A stretch of DNA of 64,000 nt from an uncultured Oscillospiraceae bacterium (GTDB lineage: Bacteria > Bacillota > Clostridia > Oscillospirales > Ruminococcaceae): positions 1-64,000 of the forward strand of contig CAKTCT010000006.1 in assembly GCA_934539585.1 (NCBI GenBank), given 5' to 3'. Under the pieces are notes generated by a model. The model worked only from the letters and a program-made list of their open reading frames with translations, was not told where the DNA came from and did no database searches. Shown piece by piece: positions 23,276-32,068 of the stretch. Numbering within the stretch: the first letter of the stretch is position 1; each line of letters begins with the position of its first letter. A program made the position numbers and the translations under genes.

Positions 23276-25114
23276 GTGGGATACACCGTAAACTACAACG
23301 CCTGGGACGAGAGGTGCAAGTCCCCCTTCGGCCCGGTCCGGGAGGGGGAGACCGTCCGCATTTCCATGGAGGTCCCGGGGGAGGCCGGGGCGGAAAGGGT
23401 CCTGCTGAAGCTCCGCCGGGACGGGGAGGCCGCAGAGCGGGAGGTGGAGCTGAAAGGCGTGTCCACCGGACATCTTACCACATTTTCCGGGGCGTTTTCT
23501 GTCGCGGAAAGAGGGCTGTGGTTCTACCGTTTTGAGATTTTCACGGCGGCAGGGATCCTGTTCGTGGGACGGGACGAGGAATCCCGGGCCGTGGTGGGAG
23601 ATTTCCTCCCGGAGTGGCAGCTGACGGTGTATGGGGCGGATTTCGCCACGCCGGAGGGGCTGGGTCAGGGACTTTTATACCAGATCTTCCCCGACCGGTT
23701 CCGGAAAAGCCGGACCGGCGAGCTGCCGCCGGTGCGGAACGACCGGATTCTTCACGAGGACTGGAGCGAGCGGCCCCTGTTCAAGGCGGACGTGGAGGAC
23801 TATGCCGCCACGGACTTTTTCGGCGGGGATTTGGAAGGGATCCGAGAGAAGCTGCCCTATTTGCAGAGTCTGGGCGTGACTATGCTGTATCTGAACCCCA
23901 TTTTTGAGGCGGCCTCCAACCACCGGTACAACACCGGCGACTATTTCGCTGTGGACCCCTGGCTGGGGACGGAAGAGGACGTTCTCCGGCTGTGCAGGGA
24001 CGCCCGGGAGCTGGGAATCCGGGTGATTTTGGATGGGGTGTTCTCCCACACCGGATCGGACAGCCGCTATTTCAATAAGGAGGGGCACTATGACACACTG
24101 GGGGCCTGGCAGTCCCCGGCGTCGGCTTATGCAGCGTGGTATCGCTTCAAGGACCCGGAGCGCCGGGAGTACGATTGCTGGTGGGGCATCCCCACCCTGC
24201 CCAACGTCAACGAGGACGAGCCGTCCTTCCAGGCGTTTATCTGCGGAGAGGGCGGCGTCCTGGACTACTGGATGGAGCGGGGAGCCTCCGGCTGGCGGCT
24301 GGACGTGGCCGATGAGCTCCCCGACGGGTTCCTGGACGCGGTGCGGCGGCGGATCAAGGCCCGGTCCCCCCAGGCGTACCTGCTGGGGGAGGTCTGGGAG
24401 GACGCCTCCAACAAGGAAAGCTACGGCCAGCGCCGCCGGTACCTTCTGGGGGACCAGCTGGACGGGGTCATGAACTATCCCTGTCGGAAGGCCCTTCTGG
24501 ACTTTATCGGGGAGGGGGACGCGGCGCTATTCCGCCGCCGGATCCTGGAGCTGCTGGACCATTACCCGGCTCCGGCGGTCCAGGCCATGATGAACCCCCT
24601 GTCCACCCACGACGTGGCCCGGGCGGCCACGGTGCTGGGAGTCCTCCGGGAGGTCCCGGAGGAGGAGCGGGGGGACTATCTTCCCACTCCCGGAGAACGG
24701 GAGCGGGGGCGGCTGGGGCTGATGCTGGCAGCGCTGCTCCAGTACACCCTGCCGGGGATGCCCTCCCTTTACTACGGCGACGAGGCGGGGCTCATGGGCT
24801 TTTCCGACCCCTGGAACCGCCGGTGCTATCCCTGGGACCGGGAGGACGGGGAGCTCATCGCCTTCTTCCGGCAGCTGGGGGCCCTCCGCCGGGACCATCC
24901 CGGGGAGCTTTCGGAGCCCCTGACCTTTGTGTCCGCCCAGGGAGGGCTGGCGGCCTTCCGCCGGGGGAAGCTCCTCACCGCCGTCAACCGGGGAGGGGAG
25001 ACAGCCGTCCTTCCGGCTGGGGGAGAACTCCTTCTGGCGGTGGGAAAGGCGTCCCTGGAGGGGGACGCGCTGACCCTTTCTCCGGACAGCGGAGTCATTC
25101 TTCTCACCGACTGA
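23276..25114 (+). CDS. GH13 alpha-glucan hydrolase (neopullulanase/cyclomaltodextrinase-like)
   Basis: The 612-residue enzyme has an N-terminal beta-sandwich and a complete GH13 barrel: DGVFSHTG, nucleophile in GWRLDVADEL, acid/base in LLGEVWEDA and the third carboxylate in STHDVAR. It lacks a signal peptide and so should act on cytoplasmic maltodextrins or glycogen branches, complementing GlgP. It probably belongs near GH13_20, but pullulan or alpha-glucosidase activity cannot be excluded. The GTG at 23276 is preferred over ATG 23270 because AAGGAG ends only one base before the ATG but seven before the GTG. TATAAT at 23235-23240 is a likely -10. It diverges from the glycogen operon. Confidence 0.9.
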   Translation: MGYTVNYNAWDERCKSPFGPVREGETVRISMEVPGEAGAERVLLKLRRDGEAAEREVELKGVSTGHLTTFSGAFSVAERGLWFYRFEIFTAAGILFVGRDEESRAVVGDFLPEWQLTVYGADFATPEGLGQGLLYQIFPDRFRKSRTGELPPVRNDRILHEDWSERPLFKADVEDYAATDFFGGDLEGIREKLPYLQSLGVTMLYLNPIFEAASNHRYNTGDYFAVDPWLGTEEDVLRLCRDARELGIRVILDGVFSHTGSDSRYFNKEGHYDTLGAWQSPASAYAAWYRFKDPERREYDCWWGIPTLPNVNEDEPSFQAFICGEGGVLDYWMERGASGWRLDVADELPDGFLDAVRRRIKARSPQAYLLGEVWEDASNKESYGQRRRYLLGDQLDGVMNYPCRKALLDFIGEGDAALFRRRILELLDHYPAPAVQAMMNPLSTHDVARAATVLGVLREVPEEERGDYLPTPGERERGRLGLMLAALLQYTLPGMPSLYYGDEAGLMGFSDPWNRRCYPWDREDGELIAFFRQLGALRRDHPGELSEPLTFVSAQGGLAAFRRGKLLTAVNRGGETAVLPAGGELLLAVGKASLEGDALTLSPDSGVILLTD

Positions 25115-25131
25115 TGGAAAAATTTACCAGC

Positions 25132-25173
25132 AAAAAACGGCCTCGCTCCCGGGAAACCGGGGACGGGGCCGTT
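25132..25173. terminator. Terminator between GH13 and hydrogenase genes
   Basis: A long stem has AAACGGCC / GGCCGTTT arms with further pairing inside. On the minus strand it ends in TTTTTT, so it serves the hydrogenase gene best. Its plus-strand T-tract is short. Confidence 0.8.
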
Positions 25174-25228
25174 TCCCTGTCCGGTGACAGGGGAGGGCGG
25201 GGAAACGGCCGGATGCAGCAGGCTGCTT

Positions 25229-26737
25229 TCAGTCGTTGAGAAGGCTCAGGGTGATGGAGTATTTGCTGTCGGTGGCGTTTTTGTCCGGAGCCTCGGATTT
25301 GTATTTCTGGACGCTGGCGGCGGACTTCACCACGGGCTGGAGGGTCCCCGCACCGGCGACGCAGCCGCCGGGACAGGCCATGCCTTCCAGGAGGTAGCCA
25401 TTGTACTTGCCCGCCTTGGCCACGGCCAGGAGCTTGCGGCACTCATGGAGGCCCTGGGCGGACTGGACCTTGACCTCCCGGGTCGGGTCCATTTTGTGGA
25501 TGGCGTCGGCGACGGCCTGGGCCACGCCTCCGCTGACGGCGAAGCCCCGTCCGGCCGCGGTGGCCTCCTGGAGGGGCTCGCCGGTCTCCACCTCCTCGAA
25601 GTGGACGTCCTTGGCCTCGAACATGCCCATAAGCTCCTCAAAGGTCAGGACGAAGTCCACATCGGAGCGGATGGAGCGGCGGCTGGCTTCCAGCTTTTTG
25701 GCGGAGCAGGGGCCGATGAAGGCCACCTTGCAGTTTTTGTGCTCCTTTTTCATCAGTCGGGCGGTGAGGACCATGGGGGTCAGGGCCATGGAGATGTAGG
25801 GGGCCAGCTGGGGGTAGAGCTTTTTGGCCATCACCGACCAGGCCGGACAGCAGGAGGTGGCCATAAAGGGCTGGTGCTCCGGGACCTCCCGCATGAAGTC
25901 CTTGGCTTCCTCGATGGTGCAGAGGTCCGCGCCGATGGCCACCTCCACCACGTCGTCGAAGCCCAGGAGCTTCATGGCGTTTTTCAGCTTTTCCGGGGTC
26001 ATTTTGGGGCCGAACTGGCCCACGAAGGCCGGGGCCACAATGGCGATGACCCGGTCGCCCTTTTTGATGGACTGGATCAGCTGGAAAATCTGGCCCTTAT
26101 CGGAAATGGCGCCGAAGGGGCAGTTGACGATGCACATCCCGCAGGAAACGCACTTGTCGTAGTCGATCTTGGCCCGGCCCAGCTCGTCGGAGCCGATGGC
26201 GTCCATGCCGCAGGCTTTGGCACAGGGACGCTCCATCTTGAGGATCGCGCCGTAGGGGCAGACGTCCTTGCAGCGGCCGCACTTGACGCATTTGGACTGG
26301 TCAATGGTGGATTTGCCGTGGACCAGGGTGATAGCGCCCTTGGGGCAGACCTCCTTGCAGGGATGGGCCAGACAGCCCTGGCAGCAGTCCGTGACGTGGA
26401 AGCTCTTTTCCGGGCAGACGTTGCAGGCGAACTTGATGATGTTCACCAGGGGCGGGTCGTAGTATTTCTCGGCAATGGCGCTTTCCACGATGCCGTCGGA
26501 CACCAGGGAGTGCTCATCGATGGGCCGAAGGGGAAGGCCGATGGCCAGCCGGAGCCGTTCGCCTACGATGGCGCGCTCCAGGAAGATGCTTTCCCGGTAG
26601 GTCGCGGCCTCGCCGGGGAGAATCTTATAGGGCAGCTCCTCGATGCGGGAATAGTCTCCGCCTTCGTAAGCCAGCCGGGCGACTTCGGTGAAAACCTTGC
26701 GGCGGATGTCGGTAACGGATGAATAAATGCCTCTCAA
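25229..26737 (-). CDS. Monomeric [FeFe] hydrogenase
   Basis: A ferredoxin-type iron-only hydrogenase of 502 residues. An N-terminal domain of about 100 residues precedes several 4Fe-4S cysteine clusters (CVKCGRCKDVCP, CVSCGMCIVNCP and a cysteine-rich CCQGCLAHPCKEVCP). The H-cluster motifs follow: TSCCPAW, GPCSAKKLEA and EGMACPGGCVAG. The GPC form of the second motif and the lack of a partner subunit point to the monomeric type usually placed in group B rather than the bifurcating A3 enzymes; that subgroup is inferred. Translation begins at a TTG (26737) with AGGAGGT upstream. It probably disposes of reductant as H2 from reduced ferredoxin. A 17-bp-spaced promoter precedes it. Confidence 0.93.
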   Translation of the reverse strand: MRGIYSSVTDIRRKVFTEVARLAYEGGDYSRIEELPYKILPGEAATYRESIFLERAIVGERLRLAIGLPLRPIDEHSLVSDGIVESAIAEKYYDPPLVNIIKFACNVCPEKSFHVTDCCQGCLAHPCKEVCPKGAITLVHGKSTIDQSKCVKCGRCKDVCPYGAILKMERPCAKACGMDAIGSDELGRAKIDYDKCVSCGMCIVNCPFGAISDKGQIFQLIQSIKKGDRVIAIVAPAFVGQFGPKMTPEKLKNAMKLLGFDDVVEVAIGADLCTIEEAKDFMREVPEHQPFMATSCCPAWSVMAKKLYPQLAPYISMALTPMVLTARLMKKEHKNCKVAFIGPCSAKKLEASRRSIRSDVDFVLTFEELMGMFEAKDVHFEEVETGEPLQEATAAGRGFAVSGGVAQAVADAIHKMDPTREVKVQSAQGLHECRKLLAVAKAGKYNGYLLEGMACPGGCVAGAGTLQPVVKSAASVQKYKSEAPDKNATDSKYSITLSLLND

Positions 26738-26772
26738 CGGGGGTACCTCCTGTGGTATGAATTGCTACTATT

Positions 26773-26801
26773 ATTGTACCATTTGCGGGAGCATGGGACA
26801 A
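26773..26801 (-). promoter_or_regulatory. SigA-type promoter of the hydrogenase gene
   Basis: On the minus strand TTGTCC (26796-26801) and TACAAT (26773-26778) have a 17-bp spacer. This lies about 36 bp upstream of the TTG start. Confidence 0.75.
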
Positions 26802-26887
26802 TTGATAAATATCTTAATCTTTCCGGGGGCTTTGGAGAAAAAATAAGGGATATTTCCGAAAATCCCGCCATTCTCTGGAAAGAGAAA

Positions 26888-26909
26888 CGCCGCCCGTTTC
26901 CAGGCGGCG
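26888..26909 (-). terminator. Terminator after the DegV gene
   Basis: The perfect 7-bp stem CGCCGCC / GGCGGCG is followed on the minus strand by TTTCTCTTT. It lies 24 bp past the DegV stop. Confidence 0.75.
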
Positions 26910-26932
26910 GAAGACGCATTTTAAATAGAAGC

Positions 26933-27805
26933 TCAGCGCTGGGTCCCGAAGAAGAACAGGGCGATGGTGCCAGGCCCGGAGTGGCTGCCGATGACCGGCC
27001 CGATGTAGTTCAGGATGACGGTTTTTACCTTGAATTTCTGCCGGACCAGCTTGGCCACGTACTCGGCGTCCTCCAGGGAGTCGCCGTGGCCGATGAAGAT
27101 GGTCTGCCCCTCGGGATGGGTGCAGGTCTGGACCATGTGGTCCACCAGGGCGTCCAGGGATTTCCGGCGGCCCCGGACCTTGGACACGGGGATCAGGTGG
27201 CCCTCGTCGTCCACGTGCATCACCGGCTTGATGCCCAGAGCGGTGCCGATAATGGCCACGGCGGGGCTGACCCGGCCGCCGCGTTTCAGGTGGTTTAAGT
27301 CGTCCACGGTGAACCAGTGGCAGAGATGGAGACGGTTGGCCTCCACCCACTTGGCCAGCTCTTCCAGGGAGAGGCCCTCCTCCCGCTTTTTGGCGGCGGC
27401 AAAGACCAGAAGGCCCTCGCCCACCGAGGCGGCCAGGGTGTCCACGCTGATGATTCTGGCGTCGGGGTACTTTTCCATCAGGTCCTTGGCGGCGATGGTG
27501 GAGCCGTTGTAGGTCCCGCTGAGGCCGGAGGAGAAGGAGAGGTAGAGGATGTCCTTGCCCTCCTCCAGAATGGGGGTGAAGGTGTCAAGGAAGGTCTGGT
27601 AGTTGACCTGGCTGGTGGTGGAGGTCTTTCCGGCGCGGAGGGCCTCATAGAACTGGTGGAAGTCGTATTCCCGGCCGTCGGGATAGTTATGATAGGTCGC
27701 TCCGTCCAGCTGGAACTCCATGGGAATCACGGTAAGGCCCAGTTCCTCGACAACGTTGGCCGGGAGGTCGCAGGTCGAGTCGGTGACAATGCGGTAATCG
27801 CGCAT
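26933..27805 (-). CDS. DegV-family fatty-acid-binding protein (FakB-like)
   Basis: The 290-residue DegV/EDD-fold protein starts MRDYRIVTDSTCDLP, where DSTCDLP is the family signature. It also has the FSSGLSGTYNG segment of the ligand pocket and a C-terminal GHSGPGTIALFF. DegV proteins bind a fatty acid; those working with FakA kinase present it for phosphorylation and entry into phospholipid synthesis. No fakA is in the window, so the partner is unknown. ATG 27805 is chosen for GGAGG nine bases upstream. It is flanked by its own promoter and terminator, so monocistronic. Confidence 0.92.
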   Translation of the reverse strand: MRDYRIVTDSTCDLPANVVEELGLTVIPMEFQLDGATYHNYPDGREYDFHQFYEALRAGKTSTTSQVNYQTFLDTFTPILEEGKDILYLSFSSGLSGTYNGSTIAAKDLMEKYPDARIISVDTLAASVGEGLLVFAAAKKREEGLSLEELAKWVEANRLHLCHWFTVDDLNHLKRGGRVSPAVAIIGTALGIKPVMHVDDEGHLIPVSKVRGRRKSLDALVDHMVQTCTHPEGQTIFIGHGDSLEDAEYVAKLVRQKFKVKTVILNYIGPVIGSHSGPGTIALFFFGTQR

Positions 27806-27865
27806 GAAAATCATCCTCCAAACAGAAATTTCCGCCCCTCGTCTGCGGGAGAGGCTCCTAATAAT

Positions 27866-27894
27866 AGTATACAAGATTCGGAGAGAAAAGGCAA
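27866..27894 (-). promoter_or_regulatory. Promoter of the DegV gene
   Basis: On the minus strand TTGCCT (27889-27894) and TATACT (27866-27871) are 17 bp apart. It diverges from the birA promoter. Confidence 0.7.
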
Positions 27895-27950
27895 GGGGAA
27901 GTCCGCGTTCAAAGGGTAAAGAAACCGCATCTTTTTTTGTAGGAAACCTC

Positions 27951-27979
27951 TATACAAAAATGACGAAAACGTGTATAAT
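27951..27979 (+). promoter_or_regulatory. Promoter of birA
   Basis: TATACA (27951-27956), a 17-bp spacer and TATAAT (27974-27979). Its position shows that the in-frame codons around 27971 cannot be the translated start of birA. Confidence 0.65.
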
Positions 27980-28018
27980 AATGAGGAAAGACTTATTTTC
28001 GGAAAGGATGTGGCAGGT

Positions 28019-29014
28019 TTGGCGCAGCAGCTGACCCGATATCAGATTTTGGAGGCTCTCCGCGAGGGGCAGGGCCAGACCGTTTCCGGCGGGGAGCTGG
28101 CGGAGGCTCTGAACATCTCCCGGACGGCGGTGTGGAAAGCCATCGCCACCTTGCAGAGCGAGGGATACCGCATCGATTCCGTGCCCAACCGGGGCTACCG
28201 CTTCCAGGAAAGCGAGGTTTTTTCCGCCTACGAGATTCAGCGGCGGCTGGACACCCGGATCGTGGGGCATCCGGTGGTTTTTCTGGAGGAAGTGGACTCC
28301 ACCAACGATTTTGCCAAAAACCTGGCCGCCCAGGGCGGCGTCAACGGAACGGCGGTGGTGGCCCGGCGGCAGACCAAGGGCAAAGGCCGGCTGGGGCGGC
28401 GGTTTGAGTCTCCGGCGGAGAAGGGGGTCTACTTCACCCTGCTCCTTCGGCCGGACATCCGGCTGGACGTTCTGAACCGGATCACCCTTCTGGCCGCCGT
28501 GGCCATTGCCGATGCCGTGGAGGAGCTTGCCGGGGTCCGGCCGGGGATCAAGTGGACCAACGACCTGTACCTGGGGGGCCGGAAGCTCTGCGGCATCCTC
28601 ACCGAGTGCTCCGTAGAGGGGAAGACGGGCCGGGTGACCTACGTGGCCGTGGGGATCGGCATGAACCTCCACCAGACCCTGGCGGACTTCCCGCCGGAGC
28701 TTCGGAGCAAGGCCGGGTCCCTGGAGATGGTCACGGGCAAGCACGTGGCCGCCGCCGATTACGCCGCCGCGGCCTTCCGGTGCTTTGAGCGGCTGTTTTT
28801 CGGCGGGAACTTCCCGAAAAATCAGGAGGAAGTCCTCCGGCGCTACCGGGAGGGGATTTTCTTCCTGGGGAAGGAAATCGAGGTCCGGGAATTTTCCGGC
28901 GCAAGCTACCGGGCGACGGCCCTGGACATCGACGGGGAAGGCCGCCTTGTGATCCGGGACAGGGAAGGCCGCATCCAGGCGCTGAACAGCGGGGAGATCA
29001 GTATTCGGTTCTGA
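28019..29014 (+). CDS. birA: Biotin-protein ligase / biotin operon repressor
   Basis: A bifunctional BirA. The N-terminal winged helix-turn-helix (SGGELAEALNISRTAVWKAI) is followed by the ligase domain, with GKGRLGRRFESP (biotinyl-AMP loop, GRGRxGR-like), the catalytic KWTNDLY and a C-terminal SH3-like domain (EGRLVIRDREGRIQALNSGEISIRF). It attaches biotin to carboxylases and probably represses biotin genes. The start is uncertain. TTG 28019 lies 11 bases after AAAGGA and GTG 28010 lies two bases after it; I chose TTG, giving 331 residues. The promoter and the terminator at 29024 make it a single-gene unit. Confidence 0.9.
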   Translation: MAQQLTRYQILEALREGQGQTVSGGELAEALNISRTAVWKAIATLQSEGYRIDSVPNRGYRFQESEVFSAYEIQRRLDTRIVGHPVVFLEEVDSTNDFAKNLAAQGGVNGTAVVARRQTKGKGRLGRRFESPAEKGVYFTLLLRPDIRLDVLNRITLLAAVAIADAVEELAGVRPGIKWTNDLYLGGRKLCGILTECSVEGKTGRVTYVAVGIGMNLHQTLADFPPELRSKAGSLEMVTGKHVAAADYAAAAFRCFERLFFGGNFPKNQEEVLRRYREGIFFLGKEIEVREFSGASYRATALDIDGEGRLVIRDREGRIQALNSGEISIRF

Positions 29015-29023
29015 ACAAAAGGG

Positions 29024-29054
29024 AAAGTCCGCCGGGGGTCCGGCGGACTTTTGG
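29024..29054 (+). terminator. Intrinsic terminator of birA
   Basis: The stem AAAGTCCGCCGG / CCGGCGGACTTT is followed by a short T run, just after the birA stop. Confidence 0.85.
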
Positions 29055-29089
29055 CTTTTGGGGCTCAATTTGTCGTTATGCGGGGTATC

Positions 29090-29680
29090 GCAGGGGTGAT
29101 GCGGGGGTGTGGCGGCTTACAACCGCCGGGGTTCCCACGGGCTGCTCAAATCGTCGCCGCACAGCCTGTCGCGCGGCTGTCGAAGCCTAGCGCGAGGATG
29201 GTGGCCGCGTCGACATGGGAGCGGCGGCTCGCCGCCCGCGCAGCCTGTCGCGCGGCTACCGAAACTTGACGCGAGGTGAGTGGCCGCGGCGGCTTGGGAG
29301 CGGCGACACGCCGCCGCCGGGGAACCCCTTGATAGGGTTCCCCACGGTCAAACGTCCCACCGGGACGTTTGACCTCCCTTCCTGATCTTTTGGGATCATT
29401 TGGGGGATTTCGCCCTCTGTGGAGGGCGAGAAAGGGGCTTTGCCCCTTCCATCCCTACCAGCCTTTTGGAAAAGGCTGGACCGAAAACTTATTTCTGCCA
29501 ACACTGCGGGATGGTTCCTACGGGCTGCTCAAATCGTCGCCACGCAGCCTGTCGCGCGGCTGCCGAAACTTGGCGCGAGGATGGTGGCCGCGTCGACATG
29601 GGAGCGGCGGCTCGCCGCAAGGCTGGACCGAAAACTTGGTTTGTGCTGGCGGATAGGTGGGGCGGAACTTACGGGCTGCC
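29090..29680. repeat. Mosaic hairpin repeat, copy C (two units, one deleted)
   Basis: This compound copy fills the 670-bp gap between birA and phoR. The first unit (about 29110-29310) goes from a GGCGG/CCGCC hairpin and a truncated second palindrome straight to the CGGGCTGCTCAAATCG tract, which is then partly duplicated. The second unit has the full order: GGGGAACCCC palindrome (29319-29343), GTCAAACGTCCC/GGGACGTTTGAC (29347-29373), CGCCCTC-tgtg-GAGGGCG (29411-29428), AAAGGGGC-ttt-GCCCCTT and CCAGCC...GGCTGG (29458-29479). It ends beside the phoR stop codon. No gene is visible. Confidence 0.85.
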
Positions 29681-29685
29681 ACAAT

Positions 29686-31095
29686 TCAGTGCGGGGTGCT
29701 GGGCGTTGTCGTGGGGTAGGTGAGGGTCACGCGGAACAGGCTGCCTTTTCCCAGTTCGCTGTCCAGCTGGACGGAGCCGTTATACAGATTGGCCAGGTGC
29801 TTGACGATGGCCAGGCCCAGGCCGGTGCCGCCGATGGTGCGGCTGCGGCCTTTATCCACCCGGAAAAACCGTTCAAAGACCCGGCTTTTCATTTCCGGGG
29901 GGATGCCGATGCCGGTGTCCTTGACGCTGAAGTACAGGTGGCGGTCGTCGGTCTCCATGCGGACCCAGACGGAGCCGCCTTCCACGTTATACTTCACGGC
30001 GTTCTGCATCAGGTTGGAGAAAAGGTTGTGAAGGTGGCTGTAAGAAATGGGCACGGTGAAATCGCCGCCGGAAACGTCCATCTGGATATGCTTTTCCTGC
30101 ATGTCCGGCAGGAGGGCGTCCCGGATTTCCTCGGCCACCTCCCGGACGTTGACCGGGGCGGCGGGGGCGGCGGCGCCTTCGTTTTCCAGCTTGGAGATCA
30201 GGAGCAGGTCGTTGATGATCCGGGACATCCGGGTGGCCTCCCGGTGGATGATCCGGATGCTCTCTTTGGCCTTTTCCGGGTCGGGGATCAGGCCGCCCTC
30301 CAGCATCTCCGAAAAGCCCATGATGGAGGTGATGGGGGTCCGCAGCTCATGGGAGGCGTTGGAGAAGAAGTCCTGGCGCTGCTTCTGGGCGCTGCGCTCG
30401 GAGGTGACGTCGTAAAGGACCAGCATCACCCCGCCTTTGCTGCGGTATCCCTGGCTGCGGACCAGCCGGGACCGGAGGGCGTAGACGCTGCCCTCTGGGG
30501 TGGTGATGTCGTAGGAAACGGCTTTGTTGGTGCGGATGGCCTTGTCCACGGCGGCCAAAAGCTTGCCGTCGTCGGTGACGGCGGGGAGGAACTGGTGGTC
30601 GATGTCCCCGTGGAGCTTCAGGACCTTCTGGGCGATGCGGTTGTAGCAGAGAATCCGCCGCTCAAAATCCACCATGAGGAAGCCCTCGTTCATGGTGGAG
30701 AGGATGAAGTCGAACTGCTCCTCCTCGGCCTGGAGCCGGTAGCGGCAGAGGATGATCTTGTTGCAGAGCCGGCGGATTTTCTGGCAGAGGTCCGAAATTT
30801 CCACGGAGCGGACGTCCCGGTGGGGGTAGAAGGCGAAGCGTTCCTGCTGTTCTTCCAGGGCGGCGTTGAGGTGCTGGATGGTCTGGGTCAGCTCCTCGCC
30901 GTTGTCCCGGGGGAGGAAGCGGCTCAGGAGGAGGCAGAGGAGGATGAGGATGGCGGCCCCCAGGGCGAACCACAGGCCGAATTGGGCCACGGTCCAGTTT
31001 TTTCGGAAATAAAGAACCGCCCCGCAGACGGTCATGCCGCAGGACAGCAAAGCAATCAGGAGATAGCGAAAGAAAAAGTTCGTTTTGAGCTTCAT
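29686..31095 (-). CDS. phoR: PhoR-type sensor histidine kinase
   Basis: A 469-residue membrane kinase with two N-terminal helices (about 8-32 and 40-62), a helical linker and a PAS-like domain. The HisKA box NASHELRTPITSIMGF carries the phospho-accepting His, followed by HATPase motifs NLMQNAVKYN, DTGIGIP and GTGLGLAIVKH. There is almost no extracellular domain, so phosphate status is probably sensed through the Pst transporter. ATG 31095 is supported by GGAAAGGA upstream. It follows phoP, but 286 bp containing repeat copy D separate them. Its stop abuts repeat copy C. Confidence 0.9.
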   Translation of the reverse strand: MKLKTNFFFRYLLIALLSCGMTVCGAVLYFRKNWTVAQFGLWFALGAAILILLCLLLSRFLPRDNGEELTQTIQHLNAALEEQQERFAFYPHRDVRSVEISDLCQKIRRLCNKIILCRYRLQAEEEQFDFILSTMNEGFLMVDFERRILCYNRIAQKVLKLHGDIDHQFLPAVTDDGKLLAAVDKAIRTNKAVSYDITTPEGSVYALRSRLVRSQGYRSKGGVMLVLYDVTSERSAQKQRQDFFSNASHELRTPITSIMGFSEMLEGGLIPDPEKAKESIRIIHREATRMSRIINDLLLISKLENEGAAAPAAPVNVREVAEEIRDALLPDMQEKHIQMDVSGGDFTVPISYSHLHNLFSNLMQNAVKYNVEGGSVWVRMETDDRHLYFSVKDTGIGIPPEMKSRVFERFFRVDKGRSRTIGGTGLGLAIVKHLANLYNGSVQLDSELGKGSLFRVTLTYPTTTPSTPH

Positions 31096-31164
31096 AGGCG
31101 TTCCTTTCCATAGGTAACGACGAATTGTGGGCAGCTCGTGGTTTTCCACTACCTACCAGTCAAC

Positions 31165-31360
31165 AAAACCAAGTTTTCGGTCCAGCCTTTTTCAAAAGGC
31201 TGGTGGGGATGGAAGGGGCAAAGCCCCTTCCTCGCCCTCCGCAGAGGGCGAAACCCCTGATAATCCAACAAGATCAGGAAGGGAAGGCAAAACGTCCCGG
31301 TGGGACGTTTTGCCGAGGGGAACCCTATCAAGGGGTTCCCCGGCGGCTGTAAGCCGCCAC
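31165..31360. repeat. Mosaic hairpin repeat, copy D (inverted)
   Basis: The same module order in reverse orientation: CCAGCC...GGCTGG (31182-31203), AAGGGGC/GCCCCTT (31213-31229), CGCCCTC-cgca-GAGGGCG (31233-31250), GGCAAAACGTCCC/GGGACGTTTTGCC (31286-31314), the GGGGAACCC palindrome (31317-31341) and CGGCGGCT/AGCCGCC (31341-31358). It fills the phoP-phoR intergenic space, so it should be transcribed as part of that operon. Confidence 0.87.
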
Positions 31361-31381
31361 AGCTGCGCACTCACGAAAAAC

Positions 31382-32068
31382 TCACCCGCAGTAAAACCGA
31401 TACCCCACGCCCCGGACCGTGCGGATGTACCGGGGATTTTCCGCATCGTCCCCCAGCTTCTGCCGGAGAGTCCGGACGTGCATGTCCAGGGTCCGGGTCT
31501 CGCCTTCAAAGTCGATGCCCCAGACCAGGTTCAACAGCTCGGATCGGGTCATGACCCGGTCGGAGTTCTCCATGAGGAGCTTCAACAGCTCAAATTCCTT
31601 GTAGGTCAGCTCCAAGGGCTTGCCGTTTTTGGTGACGTCCCGGGTGTCGCAGTTCAGGGTCAGGTCCTGGCCGGTGAGGACGCTGGTCCGGCGGCTCCGG
31701 GCGGTGCGGCGGAGCAGCGCCTGGACCCGGGCCTTCAGCTCCAGGATGCCGAAGGGCTTGGTCAGGTAGTCGTCGGCTCCGGCGTCTAAGCCCGCCACCT
31801 TGTCCAGCTCGGAGTTCTTGGCGGTGAGCATCATGATGGGCAGGGTCTCGTAGGCCGGGTTCTTCCGGATCTGCCGGACGGCCTCCACGCCGTCGATGTC
31901 CGGGAGCATGATATCAAAAAGCATCAGGTCCGGGGTCTCTTTTTCCAGGGCGGCGATGCCCTCCCCAGCGGTCTCAAAGGCGGAGACCTGGTAGCCGAAG
32001 GCATGGAGCGCAGTGGCCACCAGCTGGCGGATGTTCTCGTCATCCTCGATGACGTAAATACGGGACAT
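31382..32068 (-). CDS. phoP: PhoP/PhoB-type response regulator
   Basis: A 228-residue OmpR-family regulator. The receiver domain has acidic pair DDE, phospho-acceptor Asp in LMLFDIMLP, and the conserved Thr and Lys in MLTAKN and DYLTKPF. It is followed by a winged helix (TRSELLNLVWG, VRTLRQKLG, IRTVRGVGYRF). As part of pstSCAB-phoP-phoR it is the expected phosphate-starvation activator, and a five-unit PHO box lies upstream of pstS. The start at 32068 is fixed by GGAGGG and by the beginning of the receiver (MSRIYVIEDDE). It lies 77 bp after pstB, where phoU would often be. Confidence 0.93.
   Translation of the reverse strand: MSRIYVIEDDENIRQLVATALHAFGYQVSAFETAGEGIAALEKETPDLMLFDIMLPDIDGVEAVRQIRKNPAYETLPIMMLTAKNSELDKVAGLDAGADDYLTKPFGILELKARVQALLRRTARSRRTSVLTGQDLTLNCDTRDVTKNGKPLELTYKEFELLKLLMENSDRVMTRSELLNLVWGIDFEGETRTLDMHVRTLRQKLGDDAENPRYIRTVRGVGYRFYCG

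Noticed and set aside
31127..31789. Open frames within repeat copies C and D
   Set aside because: They translate the hairpin repeat; different copies are open in different frames and lack ribosome sites.
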